Source: Ruminococcus_G sp964621905 (GTDB taxonomy: Bacteria; Bacillota; Clostridia; Lachnospirales; Lachnospiraceae). Taken from it: a stretch of 64,000 nt of DNA. Shown here in pieces: positions 44,954-54,023 of this stretch. The stretch lies in the NCBI GenBank assembly GCA_964621905.1, contig CAZUNG010000009.1, positions 45,957 to 109,956 of the forward strand. Reading direction: 5' to 3'. The notes under the pieces were generated by a model. That model worked only from the letters and a program-made list of their open reading frames with translations, was not told the DNA's origin and did no database searches. The first letter of the stretch is position 1. Each line of letters opens with the position of its first letter. The position numbers and the translations under genes are program-made.

Positions 44954-45286
44954 ATGAAAAAAATCACTAATCTGATCCACGCGCTTGGTATTCATGCAAC
45001 ATACCGTGGTTACCATTATTTATGTTATGCACTGCAGCTCTGCCTTGAAGATGAAAACTATATTCTCTTCGTCTGGAAATGGCTTTATAATGATATTGCT
45101 GCCCACTATGGCAAAAGCCGTTCCAGTGTTGAACATGCTTTGCGCACCGTTGTTGCTGCCTGCTGGAATTACGGCAACAGAAATCTCCTGCATAAAATTG
45201 CCGGCTACCACCTGGAACAATGCCCCACTGTAGGAGAGTTCATTTCTATTCTGATCCATCATCTGGAATCGCAAGAAGAAGACTGA
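44954..45286 (+). CDS. Stand-alone Spo0A C-terminal DNA-binding domain protein
   Basis: 110 residues that align over their whole length with the effector domain of Spo0A: TNLIHALGIHATYRGYHYL, the helix-turn-helix region around DIAAHYGKSRSSVEHALR, and LHKIAGYH. The phospho-receiver half is absent and there is no room for it upstream. It may bind 0A-boxes without phosphorylation, as a competitor or a late helper of Spo0A. GAGGAG lies 6 bases before the ATG. Divergent from dpaAB; a strong terminator follows. Confidence 0.85.
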   Translation: MKKITNLIHALGIHATYRGYHYLCYALQLCLEDENYILFVWKWLYNDIAAHYGKSRSSVEHALRTVVAACWNYGNRNLLHKIAGYHLEQCPTVGEFISILIHHLESQEED

Positions 45287-45318
45287 CCTTCCACACAAAG
45301 GCCAGTCTTCTTCTTAAC
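45273..45318. terminator. Terminator shared by the Spo0A-like gene and the convergent small gene
   Basis: A 13-bp perfect inverted repeat, AAGAAGAAGACTG (45273-45285) with CAGTCTTCTTCTT (45303-45315). It overlaps both stop codons and has T-rich runs both ways, so it can end transcripts from either side. Confidence 0.75.
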
Positions 45319-45445
45319 TCTTACCCTCTGCTTTCGTACTGAGGGGACGCCCTTTCGTCTCTGAGAGCAGTTTCTCTAAATCCTGAAGCGGGATTATGAA
45401 GGCTGCTGCGAAACCTCTTAACCCTGTATTATGGATTTTTTTCAT
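45314..45445 (-). CDS. Candidate small protein downstream of the HAD gene (43 residues)
   Basis: ATG at 45445 with AGGAGAGAAGG upstream reads MKKIHNTGLRGFAAAF and ends RPLSTKAEGKS; the N-terminal half is amphipathic. It starts 28 bases after the HAD stop and ends inside the shared terminator. No family recognised. Confidence 0.45.
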   Translation of the reverse strand: MKKIHNTGLRGFAAAFIIPLQDLEKLLSETKGRPLSTKAEGKS

Positions 45446-45473
45446 AGAAACCTTCTCTCCTGCCGGAAGGGAT

Positions 45474-46166
45474 CTACTCTGTTTTATCAAGTTTTGGATG
45501 ACTTTGTGCATCCAGAAAATTCAAAACCTCTGGCAATTCCTTTACCACCATGACATCTGTGTATTTTTCATTTTCTGCTCTCTGAATCAGGATCGGGCGT
45601 ATACCTGCCAGCCGGGCGCCCTGTATATCTGAGCGGTAAGAATCCCCGATATGCAGTACCTCATCCGGCCTGCAGCCGCTTACTTCCAGCGCTTTTTCAA
45701 AGATCTCCCGATGTGGCTTGTATGCCCGGACCATATCTGCACAAATAACTTCCTTCGGAATCAGTTTTTTTTGTTTCATTCCCTTTTTTACATATTGAAC
45801 CCCATTGTTGCTGATCACATAAATCGGAACCGGACATTTTTTAAAAAAGATTTCTGCATCCGGGAATGCAGGGGCATTGATCCAGAAACTGCGAATCAAT
45901 TCATGCAGTTCCCCGAGATTCTCTTTTAAATGTATTTCTTTTACCATACTCTCAAGGATGTGATCCACGATCTCATCTTCTGTCAAATATGAATTTCCAT
46001 AACTGCTCTCTTCATACTCTTTCATACGTTTCCACCAGAGCTTCATAACCCCGCGCGGATCATGCAGTTCACTGTTCCTGCACACACGTTTCACTACTTC
46101 TCTGATTTCTTCTCCATCTTCCTGAACGGTTGTCCCTGTATAATCAATAAATACTGCTTTTATCAA
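45474..46166 (-). CDS. HAD-family hydrolase
   Basis: 230 residues. Motif I is DYTGTT, where the usual second aspartate (DxDGT) is threonine; motif II is SNN, motif III the lysine in KPHREIF, motif IV GDSYRSD. A missing second aspartate occurs in HAD enzymes that are not simple phosphatases (phosphonatase and dehalogenase types) or in reduced-activity members, so the substrate is open. Probably transcribed with the small gene after it. Confidence 0.85.
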   Translation of the reverse strand: MIKAVFIDYTGTTVQEDGEEIREVVKRVCRNSELHDPRGVMKLWWKRMKEYEESSYGNSYLTEDEIVDHILESMVKEIHLKENLGELHELIRSFWINAPAFPDAEIFFKKCPVPIYVISNNGVQYVKKGMKQKKLIPKEVICADMVRAYKPHREIFEKALEVSGCRPDEVLHIGDSYRSDIQGARLAGIRPILIQRAENEKYTDVMVVKELPEVLNFLDAQSHPKLDKTE

Positions 46167-46499
46167 ATTTATCTTCTCCTCTGTTCTGACTCATCTCAGT
46201 CAGCTTTTGTGCTTTTAGTATACCATGAATATTTACTTATTCCAAAAACTATAACTGTCAAAGTCCTGATTCCCCTAAAAGGGGGAGACCTGTCGGTAAT
46301 TCACGGGATACGGCTGTAAGTGAATGCATAAAAAGATACAGCTGTCAAAAGCAGCTGCATCTTTTTATGCAAAACAGGCAATCCCAAAACAACTCTTCTC
46401 AGATTATACCAGATGATCGCTGAAAAGTATATTTTAACAGGCACATACGGCATACAAATTTAGCCCCTGGAAACAGATCAATCAATATGCCGTGCCTTG
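46167..46499. other. Gene-free stretch upstream of the HAD gene
   Basis: Contains the strong hairpin at 46326-46370 and a small CCCCT/AGGGGG repeat near 46272-46286. No further gene seen. Confidence 0.4.
46326..46370 (-). terminator. Long hairpin terminator after the XRE-aminotransferase gene
   Basis: GCATAAAAAGAT-CAGCTG pairs with CAGCTG-ATCTTTTTATGC (18 pairs and one mismatch, 7-base loop). The T-run is inside the stem on both strands, so it may work both ways. Confidence 0.65.
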
Positions 46500-47987
46500 T
46501 TATTGATGATAATAGCTTAAAAAGTCTGCCATATTGTCAACTGCCTCCTCCAGGACTTCAACCCGCGGCAGATAGACGATTCTGAAATGATCCGGCTTCT
46601 CCCAGTTAAATCCCCCTCCATGTATGATCAGAATCTTTTTGTCCCGTAATAAATCATACGCAAATTGTTCATCGTCCTTGATGTTGAACTTCTTGATATC
46701 CAACTTGGGAAAAATATAAAAAGCTGCTTTTGGCTTTACCGCACTGATGCCGGGAATATCTGTTAATGCTTTATAAATATATTCCCTTTGTTCATAAACT
46801 CTGCCGCCCGGCACGATATAATTTTCGACGCTCTGATGTCCTCCGAGCGCGGTCTGTACGACCGACTGCGCCGGAACATTGGAACAGAGACGCATATTGG
46901 AAAGCATGTTGATACCTTCGATATAATCTTTCGCAGCCTTCTTATTGCCGCTCAAAATCATCCATCCGATCCGAAAACCGGCGACCATATGAGATTTTGA
47001 TAATCCACTGAATGTCACACAGAACAAATCCGGTGCCAAGGATGCGATCGAGATATGTTCCTCCCCGTCCATAACGAGGCGGTCATAGATTTCATCAGAA
47101 AAAATAATAAGCTGATGCTCTCTGGCTATCTCGACAATCTGCTGCAGTACTTCTTTTGAATACAGCGCACCCGTCGGATTGTTCGGATTGATAATGACAA
47201 TTGCTTTTGTCCGGTCGTTAATTTTCTTTTTGATATCATCCAGGTCAGGATACCACTCGGCCTGTTCATCACAGACATAATAAACTGCCTTTCCGCCTGC
47301 AAGTGTTGCACATGCTGTCCACAGGGGATAATCGGGAGATGGAATCAAAATCTCATCACCATCATCAAGCAATGCTGACATACACAAATTGATCAATTCA
47401 CTGACACCGTTTCCTGTATAAATATCTTCAATTGAAACATTGGGAAGTTTCTTAATCTGTGCATACTGCATGATCGCTTTTCTGGCCGAAAAAAGGCCCT
47501 TGGCAGCGGAATACCCTTCACATTCCGCCAGCTGCCGGCGCATATCATAGATTACTTCATCCGGTGTACGAAAACCAAACGGAGCAGGATTTCCAATATT
47601 CAGCTTTAAAATCTGTGTTCCCTCTTCCTCCATTCTGGCAGCCTCCTCCACAACTGGACCTCTCACATCATATAAAACGTTATCAAGCTTCGACGATTTC
47701 TTAAACTCACGCATCTCTCTTCCTCCTAAAACCTCGATATCTTTACTGCCCCTGGATCTTTCCAACCGCTCTTTCCCCTTTAGCCAGTCTTCTTCCACCT
47801 GCAGTTCTTTTGCTAAAAAGTGCAGAATCTCTGCCCTGGGTATTGTTTTTCCACTGACATATTGGCTGATATGACTTTTGCCAAGCTTGATCCCCTGTTT
47901 TTCCGCCGCTCTGACAAAGTCAATCTGTTTCATATTTTGACTGTACATTGCACTTCTCAGTCTCTCCGCAAACATTTCTTTTTCCAT
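46500..47987 (-). CDS. Fusion of XRE-type DNA-binding domain with PLP aminotransferase
   Basis: 495 residues. Residues 1-75 are an XRE/Cro helix-turn-helix (MKQIDFVRAAEKQGI, KSHISQYVSGKTIP). Residues 95-495 are a fold I aminotransferase of the AlaA/AspC type: NPNNPTGALYS, FSDEIYDRL and the PLP lysine in GLSKSHMVAGFRIGW. This resembles in principle the MocR regulators (GntR plus aminotransferase) but with a different DNA-binding domain and an apparently complete enzyme. It may be a metabolite-sensing regulator, an alanine aminotransferase, or both. Its promoter carries four copies of a TTGAACT motif. Confidence 0.9.
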   Translation of the reverse strand: MEKEMFAERLRSAMYSQNMKQIDFVRAAEKQGIKLGKSHISQYVSGKTIPRAEILHFLAKELQVEEDWLKGKERLERSRGSKDIEVLGGREMREFKKSSKLDNVLYDVRGPVVEEAARMEEEGTQILKLNIGNPAPFGFRTPDEVIYDMRRQLAECEGYSAAKGLFSARKAIMQYAQIKKLPNVSIEDIYTGNGVSELINLCMSALLDDGDEILIPSPDYPLWTACATLAGGKAVYYVCDEQAEWYPDLDDIKKKINDRTKAIVIINPNNPTGALYSKEVLQQIVEIAREHQLIIFSDEIYDRLVMDGEEHISIASLAPDLFCVTFSGLSKSHMVAGFRIGWMILSGNKKAAKDYIEGINMLSNMRLCSNVPAQSVVQTALGGHQSVENYIVPGGRVYEQREYIYKALTDIPGISAVKPKAAFYIFPKLDIKKFNIKDDEQFAYDLLRDKKILIIHGGGFNWEKPDHFRIVYLPRVEVLEEAVDNMADFLSYYHQ

Positions 47988-47998
47988 GTTTCCTCCAA

Positions 47999-48067
47999 AA
48001 GTTCAATTTTAGTTCAAAGTTCAATTTATATAGTGTAAATCATAACATAGTTCCAGAAGAAGTTCAA
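47999..48067 (-). promoter_or_regulatory. Promoter and repeated operator-like sites of the XRE-aminotransferase gene
   Basis: TTGAAC (plus 48062-48067), 17-base spacer, TATGAT (plus 48039-48044) on the minus strand. The motif TTGAACT(T) occurs four times: in the -35 box (48060-48067), twice in tandem after the start point (48017-48024 and 48011-48017), and beside the ribosome binding site (47999-48006). The spacing suggests self-repression. Confidence 0.65.
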
Positions 48068-48399
48068 TGTTTTTTTCAAACAGGACATTAAAACAGGAGC
48101 TGCCACTGGCTCCCGCCAGTGATTCTCATTTTTGATCTGCACATGAAACTTCGTACAGGTCACTTTATCCATGTCATAAATTCCTGTCTCATTTTCTGTA
48201 AAACAGCCGGACGGATAAATTTTCAGACACTTTTTACAATGAACGCATAGATTTTCCTTTAGCTTTTTATCATCAGGTATCGGCACATCTGTCAGTATGG
48301 ATACCTGGCTCCTGTATTGGTTCTTCCTCCCATCTCCGCAGCCTTGTCACAAATAACCTGTTTTAATTCATCTCCAGGAAGATTCATCGTACTTGTCAT
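48026..48399 (-). pseudogene. Decayed Fe-S protein gene
   Basis: Two frames. The first starts at ATG 48399 (MTSTMNLPGDELKQVICDKA) and is lost by a frameshift near 48300-48330. The second continues DVPIPDDKKLKENLCVHCKKC and IYPSGC, with part of a ferredoxin-like or epoxyqueuosine-reductase-like cysteine set, and ends at 48026 inside the promoter region of the XRE gene. It is not a working gene in this form. Family assignment is tentative. Confidence 0.55.
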
Positions 48400-48404
48400 T
48401 AACC

Positions 48405-48790
48405 TCATTCCCGTTCCGTATACTGACTGTATTCTTTCAAAAACATCATCCACTTTCCGTCATGATATGTTTTTGCAGCATCATAAACACCTTGAATCTC
48501 TGCGGAATAACTCTGTCTTCTTCAAATTTTTCTCTTTCAGACTTTCCAAAGATCACCATAAAGCCAATTTTGCGCTCCCTGACGTACAGCGCGCACAATG
48601 TTTTTCCGCCTCGGCGATATTTATATTCATATGTCCACTCCTTGCCTCCGCCGTTTCAAAGATGGTCCATCTCATATTTTTCATCGATTGCATCACACAG
48701 TGCTGTCCATACTTTGGAAAGCGGTATGCCCAGTATTTCCTGAACTTTTTCCTAGTTTCTTCTGGCTGCGCTGCCTCTTTTCATCTCCAT
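48405..48790 (-). pseudogene. DUF3788 family gene, broken
   Basis: From ATG 48790 the frame MEMKRGSAARRN stops at TAG, resumes EKVQEILGIPLSKVWTAL, stops at TGA after EMDHL where a tryptophan is expected, resumes NGGGKEWTYEYKYRRGG and KTLCALYV, then shifts frame before YDAAKTYHDGKWMMF. Two stop codons and one frameshift. The preserved pieces match DUF3788. Confidence 0.7.
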
Positions 48791-48908
48791 CTGCATATAT
48801 CATCACTCCTCTATTCGAAAGGGCCTAAACATCTGTGGTACAGTTGTCTAGACCCTTTCTTTTTCTCTGCACGACCTGCTGCAATATGATCATATCAAAA
48901 TAAATATG

Positions 48909-49380
48909 TCACTGCATGTCATGTTTTAATTTTATCTTCCGCTCTTTCAAAAATCTGCAGATCAAGTCTTCCGCTAAAGTCCCGCCATCAAAACTGTCCG
49001 CTACCACCCGTTCAACCAGATCCGGCCGTTCCAGGGCCGCGTTGAAAGCCACCCCTGCACCGCCGCTGCTCCCCACAAGGTTCACCTTTCTAATCTTTAA
49101 GTACTCGATCAACGCAATGGTCTGCCTTGCCTCTTCCATCCAGAGGTCCGCCGGAAATTCTTCCACACAGTCCGATTTAGCATGCCCCCCGAAACTCAAT
49201 GAGGATCACATGAAATCTGTCTTCGTATAACGGAAGAAGAAGTTCAGACATCCTGGAAAATACGGTATTCCCGCGTAAAAACAGAACAGATCTGCCGCTG
49301 CCGGATCAGCAAGGCTTTGCAAACACCAACGCCTTGCGGTCAGTGCTTTGTTATCCAAATACCCATATTTTACAACCTCC
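48909..49380 (-). pseudogene. Alpha/beta hydrolase gene, broken by several frameshifts
   Basis: Pieces in three frames: KYGYLDNKAL near 49370, then RSVLFLRGNTVFSRMSELLLP and FHVILIEFRG, then GHAKSDCVEEFPADLW through VNLVGSSGGAGVAFNAALERP (nucleophile elbow GSSGG) to the stop at 48909. Shifts lie near 49335 and in the G-run at 49185-49190, and a TGA interrupts near 49315. The last frame (48909-49199) alone lacks the N-terminal strands. Confidence 0.7.
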
Positions 49381-49933
49381 CATCTTTCACTGCTTACAGT
49401 ATATCACGAATCTTTGATTTATGATCGCCAAGCACTGTTCGTCAAACGTGCAGGCACGCTTTCCTCATTAACGCTCATGATGTCAGATAAGCTCCACGAA
49501 ATACTTACTTAGAACGGAAACATCGAGTCTGCTCATGCCCTTTAAATACATCTCCTGACCTTTTTCATACACTTCCTATATTTTTCTCCAAAGGTTTCGA
49601 TACACCATCGCTCCTCAGAGAGGATTATCCAGCGGGAAGAGATCTGAAACATCAGAACAACCCCATATAATAAAAGTGACCGCGTCAACAGTGCACATCC
49701 CGTGAAAAAATGTCATCTGATAAATACATAGGATCCCGTGAGAAACGGTAAATTCCCGTTACATTCAGCCCTTCATGAGAAGGAGCGGCAAAACTCCTGA
49801 CGGAAACCGCACAGAGTATCAAACCGGCTCCGCAGACAGGTCATCCGGTATAAAAAACCAGGAAAAACGGGAGCTTCTTTCCAATTGGTTTTGATGTCCC
49901 TGTCGTTAACTTACTATATTTTTCCCCGCCCGT
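49381..49933. other. Non-coding or fully decayed stretch
   Basis: About 550 bases with no intact gene. One minus-strand stretch near 49490-49580 reads EVYEKGQEMYLKGMSRLDV in one open frame and may be the end of another lost gene. Nothing else could be assigned. Confidence 0.4.
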
Positions 49934-51214
49934 TTACCGCTTTTTATGTTCCCCAATTACATAATCTGTTTTTGCCACCTGCAGAAATACTTTACGATTT
50001 CTCAAAATCAGGCCCTTGACCAGCACAAAGCAAACAACAGACAAAACAAAGGCATATGTTAATGATATCAGGTAGCTTCCGCTCACATCATAAAATCCAT
50101 GAAAAATGATATTAGAACATGTATTGCACAGAGTAGCCGCCGCGGTACAATAACTGACGACGGTTGTATAAGAAGTATGATCCTCATATAACAGCCCTGC
50201 CGTTATCGATATCGGAATCGAATAGATACCGCCTATGTATCCGGCAAGGAGCGCTCCAATGATCCCACCCGGCACAGCCACTGTCCTTGCCATCATAAAA
50301 TACAATATTGCCAGCGGGGTAATCCCATACCATAAAAGCAGCATTTTTTTGCATCCAAGTTTATCACTGACTCTTCCCATGCCAAACTTTCCAATACAAT
50401 TTGCCAGAGAATTGCAGGATGTGGCTATTCCGGTAGCAAATACCGTGCTAAATCCGATATCTGTCAAAACAGCCGGTGTATTTGCAAAAATGCACATTCC
50501 GCTAAAACTGTACAGAATATTAATGGCCAACAGTGTCCGCATATTTTTATCCTGCAGTGTATTGCCCATAATGTTCAGTTGTGACTTTTTTTCTTTTGAA
50601 GAAACTTCTGCTTTTCCCCCATAAGGCAACAGGTTTACATCTTCCGGAGATATCTTCAAAAATCTGGACACCAGCAGCAGAATCACAAGCACTGACATGG
50701 CCAGCATCCGGAAAACAGGACGCCAGCCCAAATAATTGACACCCAGGCTTATCACCGGGTTCAAAAACACGCCTGCAATGCCACTGGCTGACATCACCAG
50801 TGCCAGCACCATTCCCTGAGATTTTGTAAACCAGTTCCGCACAATAATGGATGCCGGAACCACCCCATTGAAAGCTGCTGATGCCGCCCCAATCACTCCG
50901 GCAATATACAGCTGGATGACGTCCTCACTGAAAGACATCAGAAAAAGCATGACGAATGCCGAGCCAAGCCCCGCCAGAACCAGCGTTCTAAGCCCAAAGT
51001 GACGGATGAACTGTAGCATCTTTAAATTCAGCGCAAATGCTGCCAGCCCGCGAATCATCGTGAATACGGAAAACACAGATCTGTGAATCCCCATATCATC
51101 TGCAATCACCATCGTATAAATCGAAATCAAAGTTCCTCCAAGTAAAAGGCTTACAACAATAAGCAGTCCACAGATGATGGCAGTTAACACATAATATTTT
51201 TTCCTTTTTCCCAA
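49934..51214 (-). CDS. MFS transporter (OFA-like)
   Basis: About 426 residues with twelve membrane helices and the cytoplasmic loop signatures MGRVSDKLGCKK and NWFTKSQGMVLAL, as in the oxalate/formate antiporter-like MFS group. It probably exports or imports a small carboxylate. The TTG at 51214 has AGGAGA 6 bases upstream and clears the upstream gene; a frame to 51271 would overlap it by 37 bases. Last gene of the esterase cluster. Confidence 0.85.
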   Translation of the reverse strand: MGKRKKYYVLTAIICGLLIVVSLLLGGTLISIYTMVIADDMGIHRSVFSVFTMIRGLAAFALNLKMLQFIRHFGLRTLVLAGLGSAFVMLFLMSFSEDVIQLYIAGVIGAASAAFNGVVPASIIVRNWFTKSQGMVLALVMSASGIAGVFLNPVISLGVNYLGWRPVFRMLAMSVLVILLLVSRFLKISPEDVNLLPYGGKAEVSSKEKKSQLNIMGNTLQDKNMRTLLAINILYSFSGMCIFANTPAVLTDIGFSTVFATGIATSCNSLANCIGKFGMGRVSDKLGCKKMLLLWYGITPLAILYFMMARTVAVPGGIIGALLAGYIGGIYSIPISITAGLLYEDHTSYTTVVSYCTAAATLCNTCSNIIFHGFYDVSGSYLISLTYAFVLSVVCFVLVKGLILRNRKVFLQVAKTDYVIGEHKKR

Positions 51215-51234
51215 GTTATTCTCCTGCCTTACAT

Positions 51235-52089
51235 TCAGATCTGAAAAAGTTCTCTCAGCCACTGTGTACACATAGATACCCAGGTACTGGCATTAGGCGG
51301 GCACACATCAGCCGGCGCTTCATAATCACTTAAATCATTGCATACCGACATTCCATGAGTTCCCCGGTTAAAAACATGCAGTTCATAGGGAATCTGTTTT
51401 TCATACAGGGCTCCTGCCAGTTTTAACGCATTTTTCGATGGAACCAGCGGATCCTGCCACGTATGCCAGATAAACATCGGACACGTCTGACTGCCTACAT
51501 ATTTATATGTCTCGTACTCCGGCGTGAATTTCGCAATCATGGCGCCCACGTTGTCACCGTCCCCTGTCTGCTGCCCTATAACCGGACCGTAGCCCACAAC
51601 CGCCGCATTCGGTTTATTACCGCCTTCAGGAATCCCCAGCCGTTTATGAAGCCCATCTGTATTCCACTCGGTTGCCGCAAGAGTCGCAAGGTGTCCGCCG
51701 GCCGAAAAACCCATAACCACAATCGCATTTTCATCGATTGCCCACTCTGCGGCATGGCTGCGAATCATCCAGATTGCCTTCGACACATCCTCAAGCGGCT
51801 GGGGATATTCTGAAGCATCGCCGATGGAATAATACAGCACAAAAGTATTAAACCCTTCTTTTAAAAATGTAAGCGCCACCGGTTCGCCTTCCCTCTCGGA
51901 AAGATCTCTGTATGCACCACCCGGCAATACGATAATTGCAGGACGCTTTTGTATCTGCCAGTAATCGTGGGGACGCTTGACGCTTCTCCATGATTCCATA
52001 TAACTGGGCTTCTCATTTGACTGGGCATGGATATAACTGTCCATGTAAACACTGCCGTCTTCTGATAATCTAAATCTCTCATGCAACAT
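51235..52089 (-). CDS. Alpha/beta hydrolase, acetyl-esterase type
   Basis: About 284 residues, no signal peptide. Oxyanion region VLPGGAYRDLSEREGEP, nucleophile serine in VMGFSAGGHLA, acid in HTWQDPLVP and histidine in NRGTHGMS: the BD-FAE/acetyl-xylan-esterase-like set. It should remove acetyl or similar acyl groups inside the cell. The ATG at 52089 has AGGAGG 8 bases upstream. It lies 19 bases after the larger esterase gene. Confidence 0.88.
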   Translation of the reverse strand: MLHERFRLSEDGSVYMDSYIHAQSNEKPSYMESWRSVKRPHDYWQIQKRPAIIVLPGGAYRDLSEREGEPVALTFLKEGFNTFVLYYSIGDASEYPQPLEDVSKAIWMIRSHAAEWAIDENAIVVMGFSAGGHLATLAATEWNTDGLHKRLGIPEGGNKPNAAVVGYGPVIGQQTGDGDNVGAMIAKFTPEYETYKYVGSQTCPMFIWHTWQDPLVPSKNALKLAGALYEKQIPYELHVFNRGTHGMSVCNDLSDYEAPADVCPPNASTWVSMCTQWLRELFQI

Positions 52090-52108
52090 TTTAAAATCCT
52101 CCTGTGTT

Positions 52109-53917
52109 TTACAATTGATAAATAACCCTTCCATCTTCGCCGCGACTGATTCTGGAGAAGAATTCTTCCCATATCCGGTAAGACATTTCTGGATTCACCG
52201 CATGGGGATAGTAATCAATCCCTGTCCACCGAATCATGGGAATTCCATCCTTCTCAAAGATCCAGTCATTCCACCGTTCTCTGACTTTCGTACTCATCCC
52301 TGAAAATATCTCAGGCATTTCACCGTGCATTCGGTTTAATTTCCACCAGTCCCGGATCGTATTTCCTGTACGGTTTCCCGCTTCCGGAACAGCATCCAGA
52401 AGGAAATCTTCCATCTCACCACCGAACATCCAGATGGGAATATCAACAGCCGGGCGATTCACCACTTCCGGCAGCTCCAGCATTTTCTCTCCGTCCGCCA
52501 TATACAAAATACCGGATGTGGGAGCTGCTGCCGCAAATATGTCCGGTCGTTTCAGCACAAGGTACTGTGTCATAAGATTCCCATGTGAGGTGCCGGTTGC
52601 ATAGATCCTTGAGCGATCAACGGCAAACCGCCTGCCTGCATCCTCCAGCATATACAGAAAATAGTTCAGTTCCGAGGGACGGTCGGGCTCATCAAGCAGG
52701 TTCCATGCCGGCAAAGGACAATTACGACTGCTGATGGCTCCGTCCAGCATATCGCCGTCCCCCTTGACCTTCCCGTTTAATGCAGTTGGGAAGATTACAA
52801 TAAATCCGTATTGATCCGCCACTTTATGCCAGTTGGTATTGCCCACTGCGATTTCGCCAGTACAGGTATATCCATGGGACACAAACACCAGAGGTACTTT
52901 CTTCTGCGGATTCATTTTAACGGACTCCGGCACATGCACATACCATTCCCTCATCCATCCATCAATCTCTTCATAATGGTATTCCATCCCCAGATCAAAG
53001 ACGGGATCTTTTGCCATCCGGAATGTGCCCCCCGGATTGGCCGCCCAGCGGATGACCGGATAAAGAAACTTTTTCCAGATAGTTCTGTTCAGCAGATTTC
53101 CATAGTTTTCTGACGCATGCTCCATTTTTGTCACCCATACGCAGTACCCCTCCAGCTCTCCGTCAGCGGGATATTTAAGCTCTTTTAACCGATAATACTC
53201 CCAGGTATCCATCTCAACCTTTCTCGGCAGTTTCTCAGCCTGATTGGCCCTGCACCAGTAATGCACCTGCGGATCGTCCCGCATATCCTCATCAGATATC
53301 ATCCATACACGCATGGGAATTTCACCTTTTACAATCCCCATGGCACAACTTTCATCTGTATAGTTGTGAAGCCGCGGGCACAATTCTGCTGCTGCTTTCT
53401 TCCTGTACACTTCTGAAACAGGTGATGCGTCCACCGTGACCATTCCCGCAATGTCTGCCGGATTGCTCATGGCAAACCTTGCCGCTGTGGCACCACCCTC
53501 CCGATAGCCCACCAGATACCGCTTTCCTTCATAGACACAGCAGAGTTCCCTTTTCATACTCATCTGAAAAGCCTTCCACAGATACTCCTGATCACCGCCA
53601 TTAGCTCCATATAATTCTTCGGTATCCCACTCTTCTCCATCAGCCGCTTCAAGTACGAACAGTACGAGCTTCTCACGATGTTCTTCCGTATCCGCAATGG
53701 AGGTCCAGCTGCTGTTTTTCAGGAACTCCCAGGCGGATACTCCACTTGGCGGAAACAGATAGACCCCCGCTGTACTTGCTCTTACATGCTCCGGAATATA
53801 GGTAATCATCTTTCGTATTTTTCCGCCAATCTCCCAGGTAACTGTGTACGTACCAACAAAGCTGGGGATATACGGATTTTGGGGATCTGTCTCCATAATC
53901 TTTTTATTTTCAATCAT
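52109..53917 (-). CDS. Two-lobed PHB-depolymerase/feruloyl-esterase-like hydrolase
   Basis: 602 residues, no signal peptide. The C-terminal lobe (about 300-600) is an LpqC/feruloyl-esterase-type hydrolase with LVFVSHGYTCTG, the nucleophile in GTSHGNLMTQY and a late histidine (YYPHAVNPE). The N-terminal lobe (about 20-280) also looks like a hydrolase, but its nucleophile elbow reads GYREGG, with arginine in place of serine, so it is probably catalytically dead and may bind substrate. A cytosolic location suggests it works on imported esters. GAGGAG precedes the ATG. The terminator at 53967-54000 lies just upstream. Confidence 0.82.
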   Translation of the reverse strand: MIENKKIMETDPQNPYIPSFVGTYTVTWEIGGKIRKMITYIPEHVRASTAGVYLFPPSGVSAWEFLKNSSWTSIADTEEHREKLVLFVLEAADGEEWDTEELYGANGGDQEYLWKAFQMSMKRELCCVYEGKRYLVGYREGGATAARFAMSNPADIAGMVTVDASPVSEVYRKKAAAELCPRLHNYTDESCAMGIVKGEIPMRVWMISDEDMRDDPQVHYWCRANQAEKLPRKVEMDTWEYYRLKELKYPADGELEGYCVWVTKMEHASENYGNLLNRTIWKKFLYPVIRWAANPGGTFRMAKDPVFDLGMEYHYEEIDGWMREWYVHVPESVKMNPQKKVPLVFVSHGYTCTGEIAVGNTNWHKVADQYGFIVIFPTALNGKVKGDGDMLDGAISSRNCPLPAWNLLDEPDRPSELNYFLYMLEDAGRRFAVDRSRIYATGTSHGNLMTQYLVLKRPDIFAAAAPTSGILYMADGEKMLELPEVVNRPAVDIPIWMFGGEMEDFLLDAVPEAGNRTGNTIRDWWKLNRMHGEMPEIFSGMSTKVRERWNDWIFEKDGIPMIRWTGIDYYPHAVNPEMSYRIWEEFFSRISRGEDGRVIYQL

Positions 53918-53966
53918 AGTTTCTCCTCTTTTTCTTTAAATTTCACAGTATTTTGCTGATTTTGGG

Positions 53967-54000
53967 TAAAAAAACCGGGATGTGAATCACTCACGTCCCG
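53967..54000 (-). terminator. Terminator between the importer genes and the esterase genes
   Basis: On the minus strand CGGGACGTGA and TCACATCCCG form a 10-bp stem with one mismatch, followed by GG and seven T residues. With no clear promoter between it and the esterase gene, partial read-through is likely, leaving more binding protein than esterase. Confidence 0.75.
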
Positions 54001-54023
54001 ACTTTTATACCGTTCATTCTCTC

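Noticed and set aside
48909..49199. Intact small alpha/beta hydrolase of 96 residues
   Set aside because: Matching upstream strands exist in other frames up to about 49380, so this is the tail of a broken gene.
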